The notes under the pieces are model-generated. The model was given only the letters and a program-made list of their open reading frames with translations. It ran no database searches and was not told where the DNA came from. DNA of 25,794 bases from Trachelipus rathkii (lineage: Eukaryota; Arthropoda; Malacostraca; Isopoda; Trachelipodidae). The position numbers and the translations under genes were made by a program. Shown here in pieces: positions 9,449 to 21,034 of this stretch (position 1 is its first letter; every line of letters begins with the position of its first letter). The DNA lies in contig JABUQX010061614.1 of the NCBI GenBank assembly GCA_015478945.1, forward strand, positions 1-25,794, read 5' to 3'.

Positions 9449-10570
9449 AATTAATTTAATTTTTAAGTATGTAATGGAGACTAGTATGATGACTTGTCAG
9501 AGCTTTCTTGCATAAATGATCTATAACAGGAATCAATCAATATTTCATTTTGATTACTATATCGTGCTATAATAAAAGTTTATCGTAAATTTACCTAATA
9601 ACTAAAAAAAAAGAAGTAACTGTTTGTGAAATTACCTTTAGTCCTTTTGTAAACAAGACTTTGCTGGGAATCTGAGGTGTACTTCTACTTCTTCTTTAAA
9701 CAAGTCCTTCGCTATGAAGAGAAATTAGATCTTTAATCCAATGGGGTGAAAGGGTGCAATACTCTGGTTTGCTCAACCAATTATAGGAGTGATGATTGCG
9801 ATTTGGTTTCACAGATGTTTAATACGTCCTCCAATCTTCATGAAGAACATAGTAGATCCCAATGATGGCAATTAAAGGTACAAATGGGAGGGGTAAGAAA
9901 AAAGGAGTGTGATAAAAGAATTTAATAATATATTACAGAATGACCGGACAGGAGAATCACAACAGAATGATTGATAAAAGGAAAGTAAAACCAGGTATCA
10001 AGATTCACTCGACAAATTATTAAGGTTGGCCTACAGGCAGGCTAATCATTTAATAACACAAAAGGAACTGGTTCTAGGGACGGAAAACAAAATGAGTTTA
10101 TTTTATATTACTGAACATAGTGTTTATGTACATCTATATTCCCACTACTTGTTCAAACTTAACTTATTCAAAGGAGGTAATTCTCAGAAACCAGAGGGAT
10201 CAGTGTTCTAACCTCGTCTCTTCGGTTATGATGGAGTTTATACACTTCCAGGGAAGTTATTTCAAAATGGAAGACAGCAGGAATGGTGAATGTATCTTCC
10301 AGTCCAAGTTAGGAAAATTCTTCGCTTCCAGCCAATTGGAATGGGGTCAGCAGAAGACCCAATCAAGATCAAAATCAAGAACCAGGAATTAAAATCAAGA
10401 TCCAGGAATTAAAACCCTAAATCAAAGATATAAGAGTTTAGGTTGACCTTCGCTTATATAATTGCACTTATGATTAATGTAATCAAACACTTACCCTGTT
10501 TACTCTTGAAACATCAAAAAAGGGTTTTCAATTTTGAATACTTCAAAAAGAATGAAGTTTATCATCAGGT
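9449..10570 (-). mobile_element. Candidate 5' LTR (right-hand boundary unknown)
   Basis: The sequence immediately upstream of the primer site on the minus strand must contain the 5' LTR if the element is intact there. It lies between the primer site and the end of the second gag pseudogene, so the LTR can be at most about 1.1 kb. TATA-like elements are at about 10,447-10,460 (minus TATATAAG) and near 10,100. I cannot see the start of the LTR, a target-site duplication or the matching 3' LTR. The plus-strand frames at 10,026-10,392 and 10,443-10,667 are not convincing genes. Confidence 0.38.
10371..10410. repeat. 20-bp tandem repeat, two copies
   Basis: Unit AAAATCAAGAACCAGGAATT (10,371-10,390) is repeated at 10,391-10,410 with one difference (A to T at the eleventh base). 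Partial matches flank it on both sides. Within the candidate LTR it would sit in the U3-like region, where enhancer repeats are common. That role is inference. Confidence 0.65.
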
Positions 10571-10615
10571 TGTACTAAACTATTCTGCAGTGGGATACCA
10601 TGGGGAAGCGTCCCT

Positions 10616-10723
10616 ACACCTTGGGATATTTCCCCTTTGGTGGAACCTCCTACAGACCTCGCAATAGGACGAATCCCACCCACAATTTCTGGTGTGGTGT
10701 TTTACAGCTTCGCATGATAAACA
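10616..10723 (-). other. Two zinc-knuckle motifs of the second gag
   Basis: CLSCEAVKHHTRNC is a perfect CCHC knuckle. Six residues later CEVCRRFHQRGNIPRC supplies a second C/C/H/C set with looser spacing. These are nucleic-acid-binding nucleocapsid motifs in LTR retroelements. Confidence 0.7.
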
Positions 10724-12198
10724 ATAGTCATATTTTTTCAATTCTTTTTCTGAAACTTTCCTTATAACCTCGTTTTCCGGTAGAATTATCCTATTTTCTA
10801 TTAGATTCCTTGGCCACATTCGTTTTAGACCTTTTGGGGGCTTTTCGAGTTCTCCAACCTTCTTGGTCAATCTTCTTTTTTACTTCAGACTTTCCCATCA
10901 TCAGGAACACATTTGTCGTCGTATTTTCTGATTGCTTCCTAGAATGGGTTTGAAGTAAAGCCCCCTCAGATATCTGAGAAAACCGTTCTAATAATTTGAC
11001 AAGGCTGAGATCCGGGTTGAACACCTTCAGGATTTTATCTTTCAGCCTTATGTTGTCTTTCATTTCTGAAACATTTTCCAAAATTTTTGTGGTGATCAGT
11101 AAATTTATCTGTTGTGAACTAAAAACTGATGAAGGACATATATCTATCAACTTCTTCTGGTACTCCCACAACAAATTCTTTAACTCCAGCACAAAGTCGG
11201 TAAACATGGTGTCTTTTTTACTAGAAAATTTCATAAATTTGGACAGGAGATCAAAAATTGTGTTTTGTTTTTCCGGTTGCAAGAAAATCCGAAGTTGTAT
11301 CGGAAAGTCTTCAAGGCTGGTGCAGCGGGAAAAAACTACTATCTTTCAATAGATAACTCCGTGCTTCTGAATTCAACTTTGTGGATATAGTCGATTTAGA
11401 GCGAAATTTTTTGATATTCGTTCAAATGTCCGAGAGTACTCAATTTCTCATATAACATTGCAAGGTAGTCATCGAAAATTATGCCTTGCAAAATCTGGCT
11501 TTTCAGGTCTCTCCCGAAGAGCTTTAATTCTTCAGCAACTTCGGGGAAAGCTGTAGAAAACAGGTTCTGTGGATAATATGGTGGTATGTACCCATAGGGC
11601 ATATATCCATATCCAGGATGCATAAAAGGGCCATAGGTATTCGGGACACCTCCTTGTGTTGCATTCATGCCTCCAGGGAAACCCACTGAAAACGGTTCTT
11701 GTATACATTCCTTGAGGTTGCACCATCACCTAATTGTCTCCATACATTGCCAGGAGGGGTTTGTTGGACAAATCCATGTCCTAGATTAGGCGTGGTTGCT
11801 CCTTGACTCCACAATTTATTCTCGTCTTTCTTCTGAGTGTATAAATTTCAACTATTTCTCCAAGATGGGTAAGTTTTTACCTTCTCTGTCGTAGGGGAAG
11901 TGTTTTTCCTCAACTGGAGATTGAAAGTACTATCTAACAAATCTGTTTTTTGGAAAAATTTTGGTAAGTTGCTTGACTGGTCCTCTGATTCTCTTGTTTC
12001 CTTTCTGGTGTGACCCGTAGAAAAACTTGGCGGGGAATTTCTGAAAATGTCGATGCGGAACGGGGTTTCTGGAGCCGAAACATCTGTCTGGAGGTCTTTC
12101 GCCCATTGGGTGTTGCTTTTTTCCTCTTTCTCCTTCCCTTCAGTATTTTCGTCTTTACCTCCTACTGCGCCATGCTCTTCTTTCGTGGCTAAGGTCTA

Positions 12199-12270
12199 CT
12201 GCGCTACATATGTGAGCAATAGGAATAGCAGGGATAGGATAAAACCCAAAAAAATTGTCAGATTAATCAT
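12199..12270 (-). other. N-terminal hydrophobic segment before an in-frame TAG
   Basis: The first 24 codons of the second gag frame encode a segment long and hydrophobic enough for a membrane span or uncleaved signal anchor. It ends at an in-frame TAG, after which the same frame stays open for 115 codons. Retrotransposon gag proteins do not usually begin with such a segment, so it may be a separate short peptide or a fortuitous T-rich stretch. Confidence 0.4.
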
Positions 12271-12433
12271 CTCTGACTAAAAAAATTAAAACAAATACAA
12301 GACTACCAGGCTAACAACAACCCCTTAATTCTAGGCTTAAATTTTAAAACTTACACACTTGTGAATTTGTATGAAAGTCGTTTCTCCGTTTTAGGACACA
12401 GACCTTCTAATTGCCCTTGCCAAGACGCTTCCA

Positions 12434-12454
12434 GCAATATATGATACGATATAC

Positions 12455-12493
<39 letters not shown>

Positions 12494-12548
12494 TATCCAT
12501 ATAACTATAATATATATATATATATACTACTATATATATATGATATAT
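12434..12548. repeat. (TA)n tract
   Basis: Includes a pure AT run of about 30 bases (12,460-12,489) followed by interrupted TA sequence. Confidence 0.85.
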
Positions 12549-12837
12549 GTTGAGTAAATTTTTTTTTTAATAAGCAGCATGATAAATATAATGAATTTTT
12601 TTTAGGCCTCCTGAAATTTGTTTTGGAATAAGACCTTGTATATTAGTGAAAGTGTCGGATGGTCTCGCTTTTCTCCCTTTCTGTCAGCTGACTCTACATA
12701 CCGCTAACTCTACGTGAGTCAATACTTCTCCTCACGGCCATTGACAAAGACCTACTATCGGGCACTCGAACCATTTGCTTATTTTGAATGATGTGTGCTG
12801 ACTTTGTGAGCTCCCTTACAACACTTGTATGTAGTTT
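12549..12837. other. Unassigned island between TA tracts
   Basis: Unique DNA of ordinary composition. No frame, RNA gene or splice-bounded exon is supported. Confidence 0.45.
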
Positions 12838-13096
12838 TATTTATATATGTTTATGATATATAATATGCTATAATTATATATTTAATAATATGACTTTATA
12901 TATTTTTTATTAATAATATATCTATAACTAGTATATATAAATATACTATATATAATACTATAAGCATCGTGTGAAGTACATATACTATCATACTCACCTA
13001 TATATTATATATCATATAACTATATATATACTATACTACTATATATAATATATACTACTATAATATATATATATTATCTACCTAATATATTATACT
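12838..13096. repeat. Degenerate (TA)n tract
   Basis: TATATA with TAATA and TACTA variants. A short unique segment at about 12,962-12,998 interrupts it. Confidence 0.75.
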
Positions 13097-13867
13097 ATCT
13101 CTTTCTTTATTGGAGAAAACTCCTCTTCCCATGAAGACCCTTTTTCTTTTCCTTTTTTCCCACCCCTTTTTATTTTTTTTACAGGAACACATTGAAGTGA
13201 AGAGAGTTAAAAAAAAGGTGGTGAAAAGGCGAAATTCAAACAATTTTAAAAAACTGAATGTTTTAGAGAAGAGTATATAGAAAAGGACGCTAGCATTTTC
13301 TTTTAATTGACCTTACCCTTCGTTGTATAAATTGAAACTATAACCTCATTCTGCTATTATTCCGTAAGGTCTCAAGTATCCTCTCTCGCCTCAATCCAAA
13401 CTCTGAACGTTTCTATGACCCTGATATGTCTTATTTCGCAAAACTCTTCTTGTGCAATACACTTCCGTAATCCGTAGACTTCGTAATATAATACACTTGC
13501 AATTATACACCTACACCCAAAATACAGCCTTTATACTCCAGGGAGAACTTGTATCAGTTATTCGCTTTAATCACAAAATCGACACTGCACCACCCACAAA
13601 TTTCTTACTTTACATAATACACGAATCTTTAATCGTCTGCCAACATAAAACGCTACAGACACAACACACATTCGTCCCACTTCACTCGATTTTAGGCTTT
13701 TTGGTGCTTGCATTCATCAAGTGTATTTTTTGCTTAGTAAGCTGCATAATAAAAACATAAAGCCCTTCGAACGTTGTTTCCATTTATCCTGTTATAAATT
13801 ATTCCTTGGTCGTTGCCTGAAACATGCTCTTAAACTTTATTACATACACTATGTATGTCTCATACCA
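13097..13867. other. Unassigned unique DNA, C-biased plus strand
   Basis: Contains T-rich and A-rich runs at 13,140-13,260, then a C-biased stretch with a 102-codon plus-strand frame (13,452-13,760). The codon content of that frame follows local composition and no domain is visible, so I do not call a gene. Confidence 0.4.
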
Positions 13868-14985
13868 CTATACTATCATACACTATATATACTACTATAT
13901 ATATCTTATATATACTACTACATATATATATTACCTATATATATATAACTACTAACTACTATACGTACTATATATATATACCTATATATAAGTAGTAGGG
14001 TGGAGAATAATTTTTAACTATCAATATTTTAAAAACTCAATTTTTTAAAAAGTCTTTTAGTCATAGAGTATAATTAATTATATATAGACAACTATACTAT
14101 ATATATAATATGCTATAATCATATATACCTTAAAATCACTCTAACTATATTATATATAGTATATCTACCTATATATTATATATACATTAAAATAAATATA
14201 TAATAGTTATAATACTATATATATCATAATAACTAGAACTAATCAATATATAGTAGTATATAACTATAACTAACATATACATATATATACTCATATATTA
14301 ATATTACTATCTTATATATATACTATAAATATATATATACCATATATCTATATGATATCTCTATATATATAATATATATATATTTATACCTAACTCATAT
14401 ATACTCCTACTATGGTTATATATTTTTGAACATCACTATCATCTGTATATAGTCCAATAAAAGTTTAAACAGTGATGTTATGTGTCATTAAATATATTAA
14501 ATATTAATATATCATCATACATATATATATTATATATACTATTATATACATCTAAATAAATTATTATATATATATATATAACTATACCGTATATTCTTAT
14601 ATCTATATATCCTTATAATATTATAATGTATTAACATATATAATCTTATATATATATATACTTAATAAATTATATATAATTTCTATATAATATAAGTTAA
14701 TCTCATTTTGGCTATAATATTACCTTATTATAATATATACTACTATTACTAATTATTATGTAAACTATATACTATAACTATATATCATATATATTATACT
14801 ACTATAATATATATTACTATATATAATTATATATTATAATAACTATATGATTATTATCTATATATAATATTATAACCTATATATATAATATAATATTAAT
14901 CATATATATATTAATATATACTATAATACCATATTGAGACGTTCCCTACTTTTAATATATATATATATATACATACTATATAGCC
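13868..14985. repeat. Large degenerate (TA)n block
   Basis: About 1.1 kb of TATATA, TACTA and ATAATA sequence with small unique inserts near 14,000-14,060 and 14,410-14,500. Interruptions are mostly C on the plus strand, though less extremely so than at 20.3-20.8 kb. Confidence 0.85.
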
Positions 14986-17257
14986 TAAGAGGGCAGAGCT
15001 AGGCAGAGATGATAGATGAATGGAGATAGATATGCTATAAGTAACTAGAGAGAAGTAAGAGGACAAAGTTTATTAACTAGGCTACCACGGAACGGGGGTC
15101 CGGATATAATTAATTATGTGTATGAAACCATTAATTGTTCTATATAATGTCATCATTCTATTATTATTATCTATCATTATATTATTATTATTTAATTACT
15201 AATTTTCAAATTTATTAGAAGATAAATTAGTTATTATTTATTATGATACTTCTATTACATAATGTCTCTAATCTTTGACATCTTTCAGTGATCATTCTTA
15301 TTATTAATTTTAAATGTATTAAATGATATATAAAGCAACTTATAAATGCTATTGCATGTTATCCTCTATTTCATTATGTCATCTAATACATATATAATAA
15401 CAATCTCAATATTTACTATACATAATTCTTTCAAGGCTATTAGAAAATCAATAAAAATTAAAACAATAATTTTAAGAATTTTCCTATATGAAAATAAAAT
15501 TTAGAACAAAAAGCTTTCTTAATAAAATTTCTTTAACTTCTAAAGGCAATAATCTAATATGGAAGTATGTGTGTGTGCTGGTGTGTTTGTGCTGTGTATG
15601 TTACCTGTTATGTCTGATCCGTTATATGTATAGGCGTTGTACTCTATGCACCTCGTATATATCATCTCTCTTTTGAGTCTCCCTAGTTCATATCTCATAA
15701 AGCAGAATTCCTAAATCTTTTTTCTTAGTCGTTGAAGTCATTCCTGGTTAGGATTATCCAGCCGAGTATTCTGAGTAAAAACTCTATTAAATATAATTCT
15801 CTTAGGAGAACGTCAATGAACTTTGTTACACATAGAAACGAATTTTCGAATTGATGATTTTCTTTTACACATGAAGAGAATCTTCTTTTCCTAAAACAAA
15901 TATTCTTCCTTTCCTTTCTTTCTTCTTTCGTAAAATAATCCAAGATTTCCTCCTTCTTAAAGTTAATTCATCTCATCAGAATATATATATTGTAGGATGA
16001 ACCACATTAGCACTAGAAAATCTGTCAAGATTGTAAGGGGGAAATTCTATCTCTCTGTTAATGATCGAAAAGGCACTGTCTTCCAACACTTGCCAACAGA
16101 AAACAGAAAGAATCAATTTATTTATAATAATCTTAAAAGACATAAGGATATGTTGGAAAGGAAAAAATAATTTAAAATGTTTAATTTCAAATCCAAAGGT
16201 AAATTGCATATTTTAGTGAGATGATTGCAATACAGACAACGTAATGTTGCAATATATATATCTATATGTATATATAATGGCATTTTATTGCGTATCGTAA
16301 GTCTTATTTAATTTAAGGAACTAATTAATATTATATTATTTAATTCATTAATGACCATTAATAATAATAAATTAAAATCATAAACTTATGAATTAATATA
16401 ATAAATAATTTGTAATATAAAGATATATGTATTATGGGTATAACTATTACGTTATTCATATGATAAAGTAAAGTTTCTTCGATTATCTCACAGCAGTCGG
16501 TACCAAGGTAACAAGGCCTCAATATAGCGTTCGTTAAATTCAAATACCCTAATCATTAATGATTAATTCACTAAAATACTAATATGATATAATTAAAAAA
16601 ATTATAATAGATATCAGCAATCATTGTGGATCATTTCCTAATGTTAATTAACGATATGTAAATATCTAACTCAATACATAGATTAATGACAACATTTGGC
16701 TATACACTCCAATGCATTGTCACCCTCTATTCATATACTTTACAAGTAATGTGTGCATCTAAACGTAATATTCCATTAATAGTATTAACATAAAGTACAG
16801 TAGATGTGTAGAAAAAAATAATTTGAATTTAAACGAATGTAATTCTATCGTTATAAATCAATATGACATTTTGGAATTGTTCATAAACTACAATGATTCA
16901 GAATTAAAATCGTGTACATGAGCGAATCAGGAATCTCTTAAATAATTCATCTACAGTTATCAGTTCTTTAATCATTTATGTAATTCATTTTATTCGCTAA
17001 ATATGAAACTTTATTGTTATTATATCTTTTTGTAAGGTATATCTCAAATTCATACATCCGCTATTAATATTACATTTTTATTCTTTAACCTTTAAGTAAA
17101 AAGGTTAAAGGAAAATATTAAATATAATTTATCACAGGTTGACAGAAAATTATGAAGTCAATGTTGTTTTCTGAAATTTAGCACAGAAAAATAATCTAAG
17201 AAAAGTTTTATAAATTTGGCATTTCATCCCCATATTACCTAATAACATTCATATAAT
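14986..17257. other. AT-rich unique DNA without recognisable genes
   Basis: More than 2 kb of AT-rich but non-repetitive sequence. It includes a GT-rich microsatellite-like stretch at 15,566-15,600 and small palindromes such as AATCATTAATGATT near 16,551. Minus-strand frames of 60-80 codons (15,725-15,943; 15,976-16,209; 16,358-16,543) are rich in Phe, Ile, Lys and Asn as base composition predicts, and are not supported as genes. Confidence 0.5.
15566..15600 (+). repeat. Short GT-rich microsatellite-like stretch
   Basis: TGTGTGTGTGCTGGTGTGTTTGTG is an interrupted GT repeat, one of the few simple repeats in the window not built of TA. Confidence 0.6.
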
Positions 17258-17352
17258 AGTATTATAATATATATATATATTAATCATTATATATATAGTA
17301 TATAGTATATATTATAATATATTTTATATACTATTAATATATTATCTATACT

Positions 17353-17385
<33 letters not shown>

Positions 17386-17502
17386 ATATATATAATATAT
17401 ATATCATAATGTTTCTGGCAATAGGCCTATATACTATATAAATATATAACTAATATAATCTAATATATATATATTATATATAATATATATAATATAACTT
17501 GT
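17258..17502. repeat. Degenerate (TA)n tract
   Basis: Nearly pure A/T with a unique insert at about 17,408-17,430. Confidence 0.8.
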
Positions 17503-17711
17503 TATTATTCTTATTTCTATCAACTTAATAAAAGATAATATTCGAACCTGAAGCAATATATACATCTATGGTTATACCTCTGTCATTACAACAACTTCGC
17601 TAACACTTATTCGATACCTAGTTAGCAAGCTCCTCACCTTTCTCGCATAAATGCCAATGATTAGAATATGCCCTGTCCAATGACAGGAAACGCTAATTTC
17701 TTATTTTTCAG

Positions 17712-17822
17712 CGACACTACCGTAACAATTATGGTAAACCGACGTACGAACATGCATCTCTCGCAACATTATCAAAAGACGGGACGGGGTTTTCAGTAAT
17801 GGAAAAAACGCATAGTCTTTAG
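17712..17822 (+). CDS. Candidate terminal coding exon, unrecognised
   Basis: A strong acceptor (CGCTAAT, then TTTCTTATTTTTCAG) ends at 17,711. From 17,712 one frame is open for 36 codons to TAG at 17,820-17,822; both other frames close earlier. The peptide, with NYGKPTYEHASLATLSKDG in its middle and ending EKTHSL, looks less biased by base composition than neighbouring random frames. The local GC content is higher than in the flanks. A good donor, AAAT/GTAAGC, follows at 17,827, so a splice in the 3' UTR would be needed. No family is recognised and no partner exon is identified. The frame is not the one that would follow from an alternative donor at the end of the exons near 5.5 kb. Confidence 0.25.
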   Translation, partial: RHYRNNYGKPTYEHASLATLSKDGTGFSVMEKTHSL

Positions 17823-18167
17823 AAATGTAAGCCACTCTCTCATTCGAGTAGGAAATATGCACAATGCAGAATTGAAAAGTGCGAAAGTGTTAGCTTGCTA
17901 AAAGGATACCTTGCTTGTGTATACACCGAAGTTGCTAAAATAAACAATGTTTTATTTGCCTCAATTATCTAAAGATAGATGAAATAAATAAATTAATCAC
18001 GTATATTCGCTTAATTTCCCATATTATGGTGTTGGAATATACCGAAATTTTCTTTAATTTCATCAAAATTTATTGACAATTATCAAATCAAGAATATTTT
18101 CTGGAAATAGATAATCTACCGATAATATTTGTATCCCTAATGATTGTAATATTTCATTATATTAAAA
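17823..18167. other. Unassigned AT-rich DNA
   Basis: Unique AT-rich sequence with no supported feature other than the possible donor at 17,827. Confidence 0.45.
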
Positions 18168-19161
18168 TTATCATCGGTATATATATCATATAAATTGTAT
18201 ATATATTTATAATTATATTATCTCTTTGTGAATTACTAGATAGTCCAAAAAAAAAATTACCGGCGTCCTGTAGTAAAAGAAATCTAATATTTTTATAATA
18301 TATATTAATATAAAATATTATATATCTTAATATCTATATCTTATATATATCATTACATATATATATAAATATAATATATATCTTCTTATATATATTATAT
18401 ATAATTTATTCTTAATCATATTAAATTATATAATATTATAATATAAACTCTATCTATATAATATTATGTATATATTTATATAATGGTCTATAATAATTAA
18501 ATATATAATATTTATATTCCATTAAATATAATATATTAAATAATAATAATATAATATATTAATAAATAATATCTATATTATAAATATATATTAATTAAAT
18601 AAATATTTATAGTATAGTATATATTATATATATTATTTCATTAATATACACAAAATTATATATATCTATATATATATTATACTAATATAATATATATATT
18701 ATATATATTATTTATATCTATATGTATAGTATAATTAAATTATTATTACATATATAATATATTAATTATATAATTTATATTATTAATATTAATATATAGC
18801 AATTAATATATATATGAATATATATATAGTTATATATTACTATATTATATATATTTATTATTATGTATATATAATATATATTATAATATTATATATATAA
18901 ATATATAATATATCCAATAGATGTATATATTATATATAATATATATATATATTATTAATATATCTTATATAAAGAAAAATATATAATATATATATATATA
19001 TATAATATATCTATATATACTATATATAATATATTATATATATATATATATATCTATATAATATAATATAAATTAATATATATCTATATATATAATATAT
19101 ATATATAATATATAATATATTAATAGTATAATATATGATATTATATATATAATATTAATAT

Positions 19162-19207
<46 letters not shown>
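18168..19207. repeat. Large (TA)n/A-T-only block
   Basis: About 1 kb, almost entirely A and T, with a short unique insert at about 18,219-18,285. It ends in a pure AT run of about 35 bases (19,173-19,207). Confidence 0.88.
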
Positions 19208-19209
<2 letters not shown>

Positions 19210-19547
19210 ACTTTCGTCGGTCGCACCAACTCATGCAATGGAGGTGTTATGTTTGATGAATGTGTTGAAAATGTTGAAGTTTTCTGAAAAAATTTTGATA
19301 ATGAAAAAGAGAAACTGGAAACTAGTGGGAATGTATGATCAGTCAGAAATAAATTCTTGATGGTTGGTCCATTGTTACATGTTGTTATCGGATACTTCAA
19401 CTTATGAAAGGAAAAAAGATTCTGTCCAGAAGAGGAAACTTCTGCCAATTAGTTTGTTAATGCATATTCTTCGATGTTCCTGGATGGAGATAAACTTTCT
19501 AAGAATAAGAAGAAAAAAAGAAGTCAAAGACCAAAGAAGTCTGATAT
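19208..19547. other. Unique island between TA blocks
   Basis: A 340-base island with sharp TA-repeat borders on both sides. The minus strand has a 97-codon frame (19,448-19,155) that starts at a non-ATG codon and runs into the TA repeat, ending in Tyr-Ile repeats. The plus-strand frame does the same in the other direction. These long frames are partly produced by (TA)n, which has no stop in two frames. No domain is recognised. Confidence 0.4.
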
Positions 19548-20052
19548 ACTATATATTATATATATATTATTATATATATATATATTATTTTATTATAGAT
19601 ATATATATATATATATTATATATTATTAATATATATATATATAATATATATATATATAATATATATATTATATATATATATATAGATGATATATATATAT
19701 AATATATATATATATATATAATATATATTATATATATATATATATATATTTTATATATATATTATATATTTATATTATATATATATTATATATATATATA
19801 TATTATATATATTATATGTAATATATATATATATATACTATAATCTATATATATACTATTATATACTATATATATATCACTATATAGTATATCTATATTA
19901 CTAGTTATAACCCTTTTATAATTATCTCTATATTACTATATATAATATTTATACTAATATATATATTATATATAAAATATATATAGATACATTATATATA
20001 CATCAATATTATACTATATATATTATACTACTATACAGTACTACATATACTA
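19548..20052. repeat. Large (TA)n block
   Basis: Nearly pure TA to about 19,850, then with increasing C interruptions up to 20,052. Confidence 0.88.
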
Positions 20053-20054
20053 CA

Positions 20055-20240
20055 ATGACCGATGCTCCGGGGACGTTAACCTGTCGCATTCCACTTCACT
20101 ATGCGCTTGAACTCGCGTAATCGCAAGGGGTGCTTTGCCTCTACAGCATCTACCCATTCCTGCGCGCACGCCTAAAAACTGAGTCGCCAAGTATCTACCA
20201 TATCGTCATCTGCAAAAATATGCACGTATCTATACTATAC
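20055..20240 (-). mobile_element. Short RTE-like reverse transcriptase fragment
   Basis: On the minus strand, HIFADDDMVDTWRLSF is followed, after one in-frame stop, by EWVDAVEAKHPLRL and later VKWNATG. The order agrees with the segment around the catalytic FADD box of RTE-type reverse transcriptases: FADD, then M-V with a nearby D-T, a W within about 15 residues, an A-L-E-x-K/R-G-L-like helix, then an R/K-x-K-T-E segment. FADD lies at 20,217-20,206. It is a separate remnant from the longer copy at 21.1-22.45 kb because that copy has its own catalytic box. The match is by eye and short. Confidence 0.38.
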
Positions 20241-20336
20241 GCGTCGCAGCACATCTACGAATTTCGCTAGTGTATTATGGTTCTCCACCGCATTTCACCA
20301 TTATTCTTAGTGTATAATATCTAACGCTTGCTACGC

Positions 20337-21034
20337 AATATTTATATTCATATATCTCAATTACTATCAATAATATATATTCCTATATACCTATACTACA
20401 CTATATATATATAAATACATATATCAAATATATTACTATTTCATCATACATATTCATATATATACTATAGCACTATTATAATATAATATAACTTATAATA
20501 TATATATATATTATATAAATATAACTAACTATACTATATCAATATTTTACATATATACTACCTATACCTCTATATATAATATAATAACAATATATTACTA
20601 TATATACATATATATCAATAACTATCATCTCACCTACTTCCAATCCCCCTATACTATACTAACTATCATATATTACTACTTATTCTATACTATTAATATA
20701 CCTAACTACTATACCTACATACCAATATATAATAACTACTAAATAAATTAATACTATTAAACTATATATATACTATATACCTATACTATATAATACATAA
20801 TATTTATATTATTTATACTACTGTACTATTATATAAGATCAATTAAAAATTCGTCCATATACTAATAATATATACCTACCTATATACTCTATATAGGCTA
20901 GGTATCAGTATACTATCATATATTATATTTAATATAATTGATATAATTATATATATATAGTACTAGTAGTTATCTATATAATATATATATTATAAGTATA
21001 ATATATATGATATAATATTTATGTTATTTAATAT

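Larger units (their letters stand above)
10580..12270 (-). pseudogene. Second gag-like pseudogene: TM segment, PPYY, two zinc knuckles
   Basis: Reading on the minus strand, ATG 12270 opens with a hydrophobic segment (LTIFLGFILSLLFLLLT). An in-frame TAG lies at 12,198-12,196. The same frame then continues to TGA at 11,848-11,850 with an acidic, Lys- and Ser-rich region. After a shift comes a Gly/Pro/Tyr/Asn-rich segment with GYIPPYYPQN; PPYY (11,584-11,573) fits the PPxY late-domain pattern. Next is a helical capsid-like part (FPEVAEELKLFGRDLKSQIL; later MKFSSKKDTMFTDFVLELKN). At the end are knuckle 1, C-x2-C-x4-H-x4-C (10,723-10,682), and knuckle 2, C-x2-C-x3-H-x7-C (10,663-10,616), followed by a stop at 10,580. 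At least four frame changes and one stop break it. The first knuckle is the canonical retroviral/retrotransposon type. The second, spaced more loosely, recalls the adjacent finger of BEL/Pao gags. Class is uncertain; no pol follows. It shows no similarity by eye to the neighbouring gag. Confidence 0.6.

Noticed and set aside
10996..11352. 118-codon plus frame opposite the second gag
   Set aside because: Antisense shadow; the minus strand carries capsid-like sequence leading into zinc knuckles.
12010..12280. Two overlapping plus frames with hydrophobic stretches
   Set aside because: Antisense to the N-terminal part of the second gag, whose minus-strand frame is longer and collinear with the zinc knuckles.
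13452..13760. 102-codon plus frame
   Set aside because: Composition-driven frame in C-rich, G-poor DNA where TGA and TAG stops are rare; no domain.
19155..19702. Opposed frames ending in Tyr-Ile repeats
   Set aside because: Both are lengthened by translation of (TA)n, which has no stop as TAT-ATA codons.
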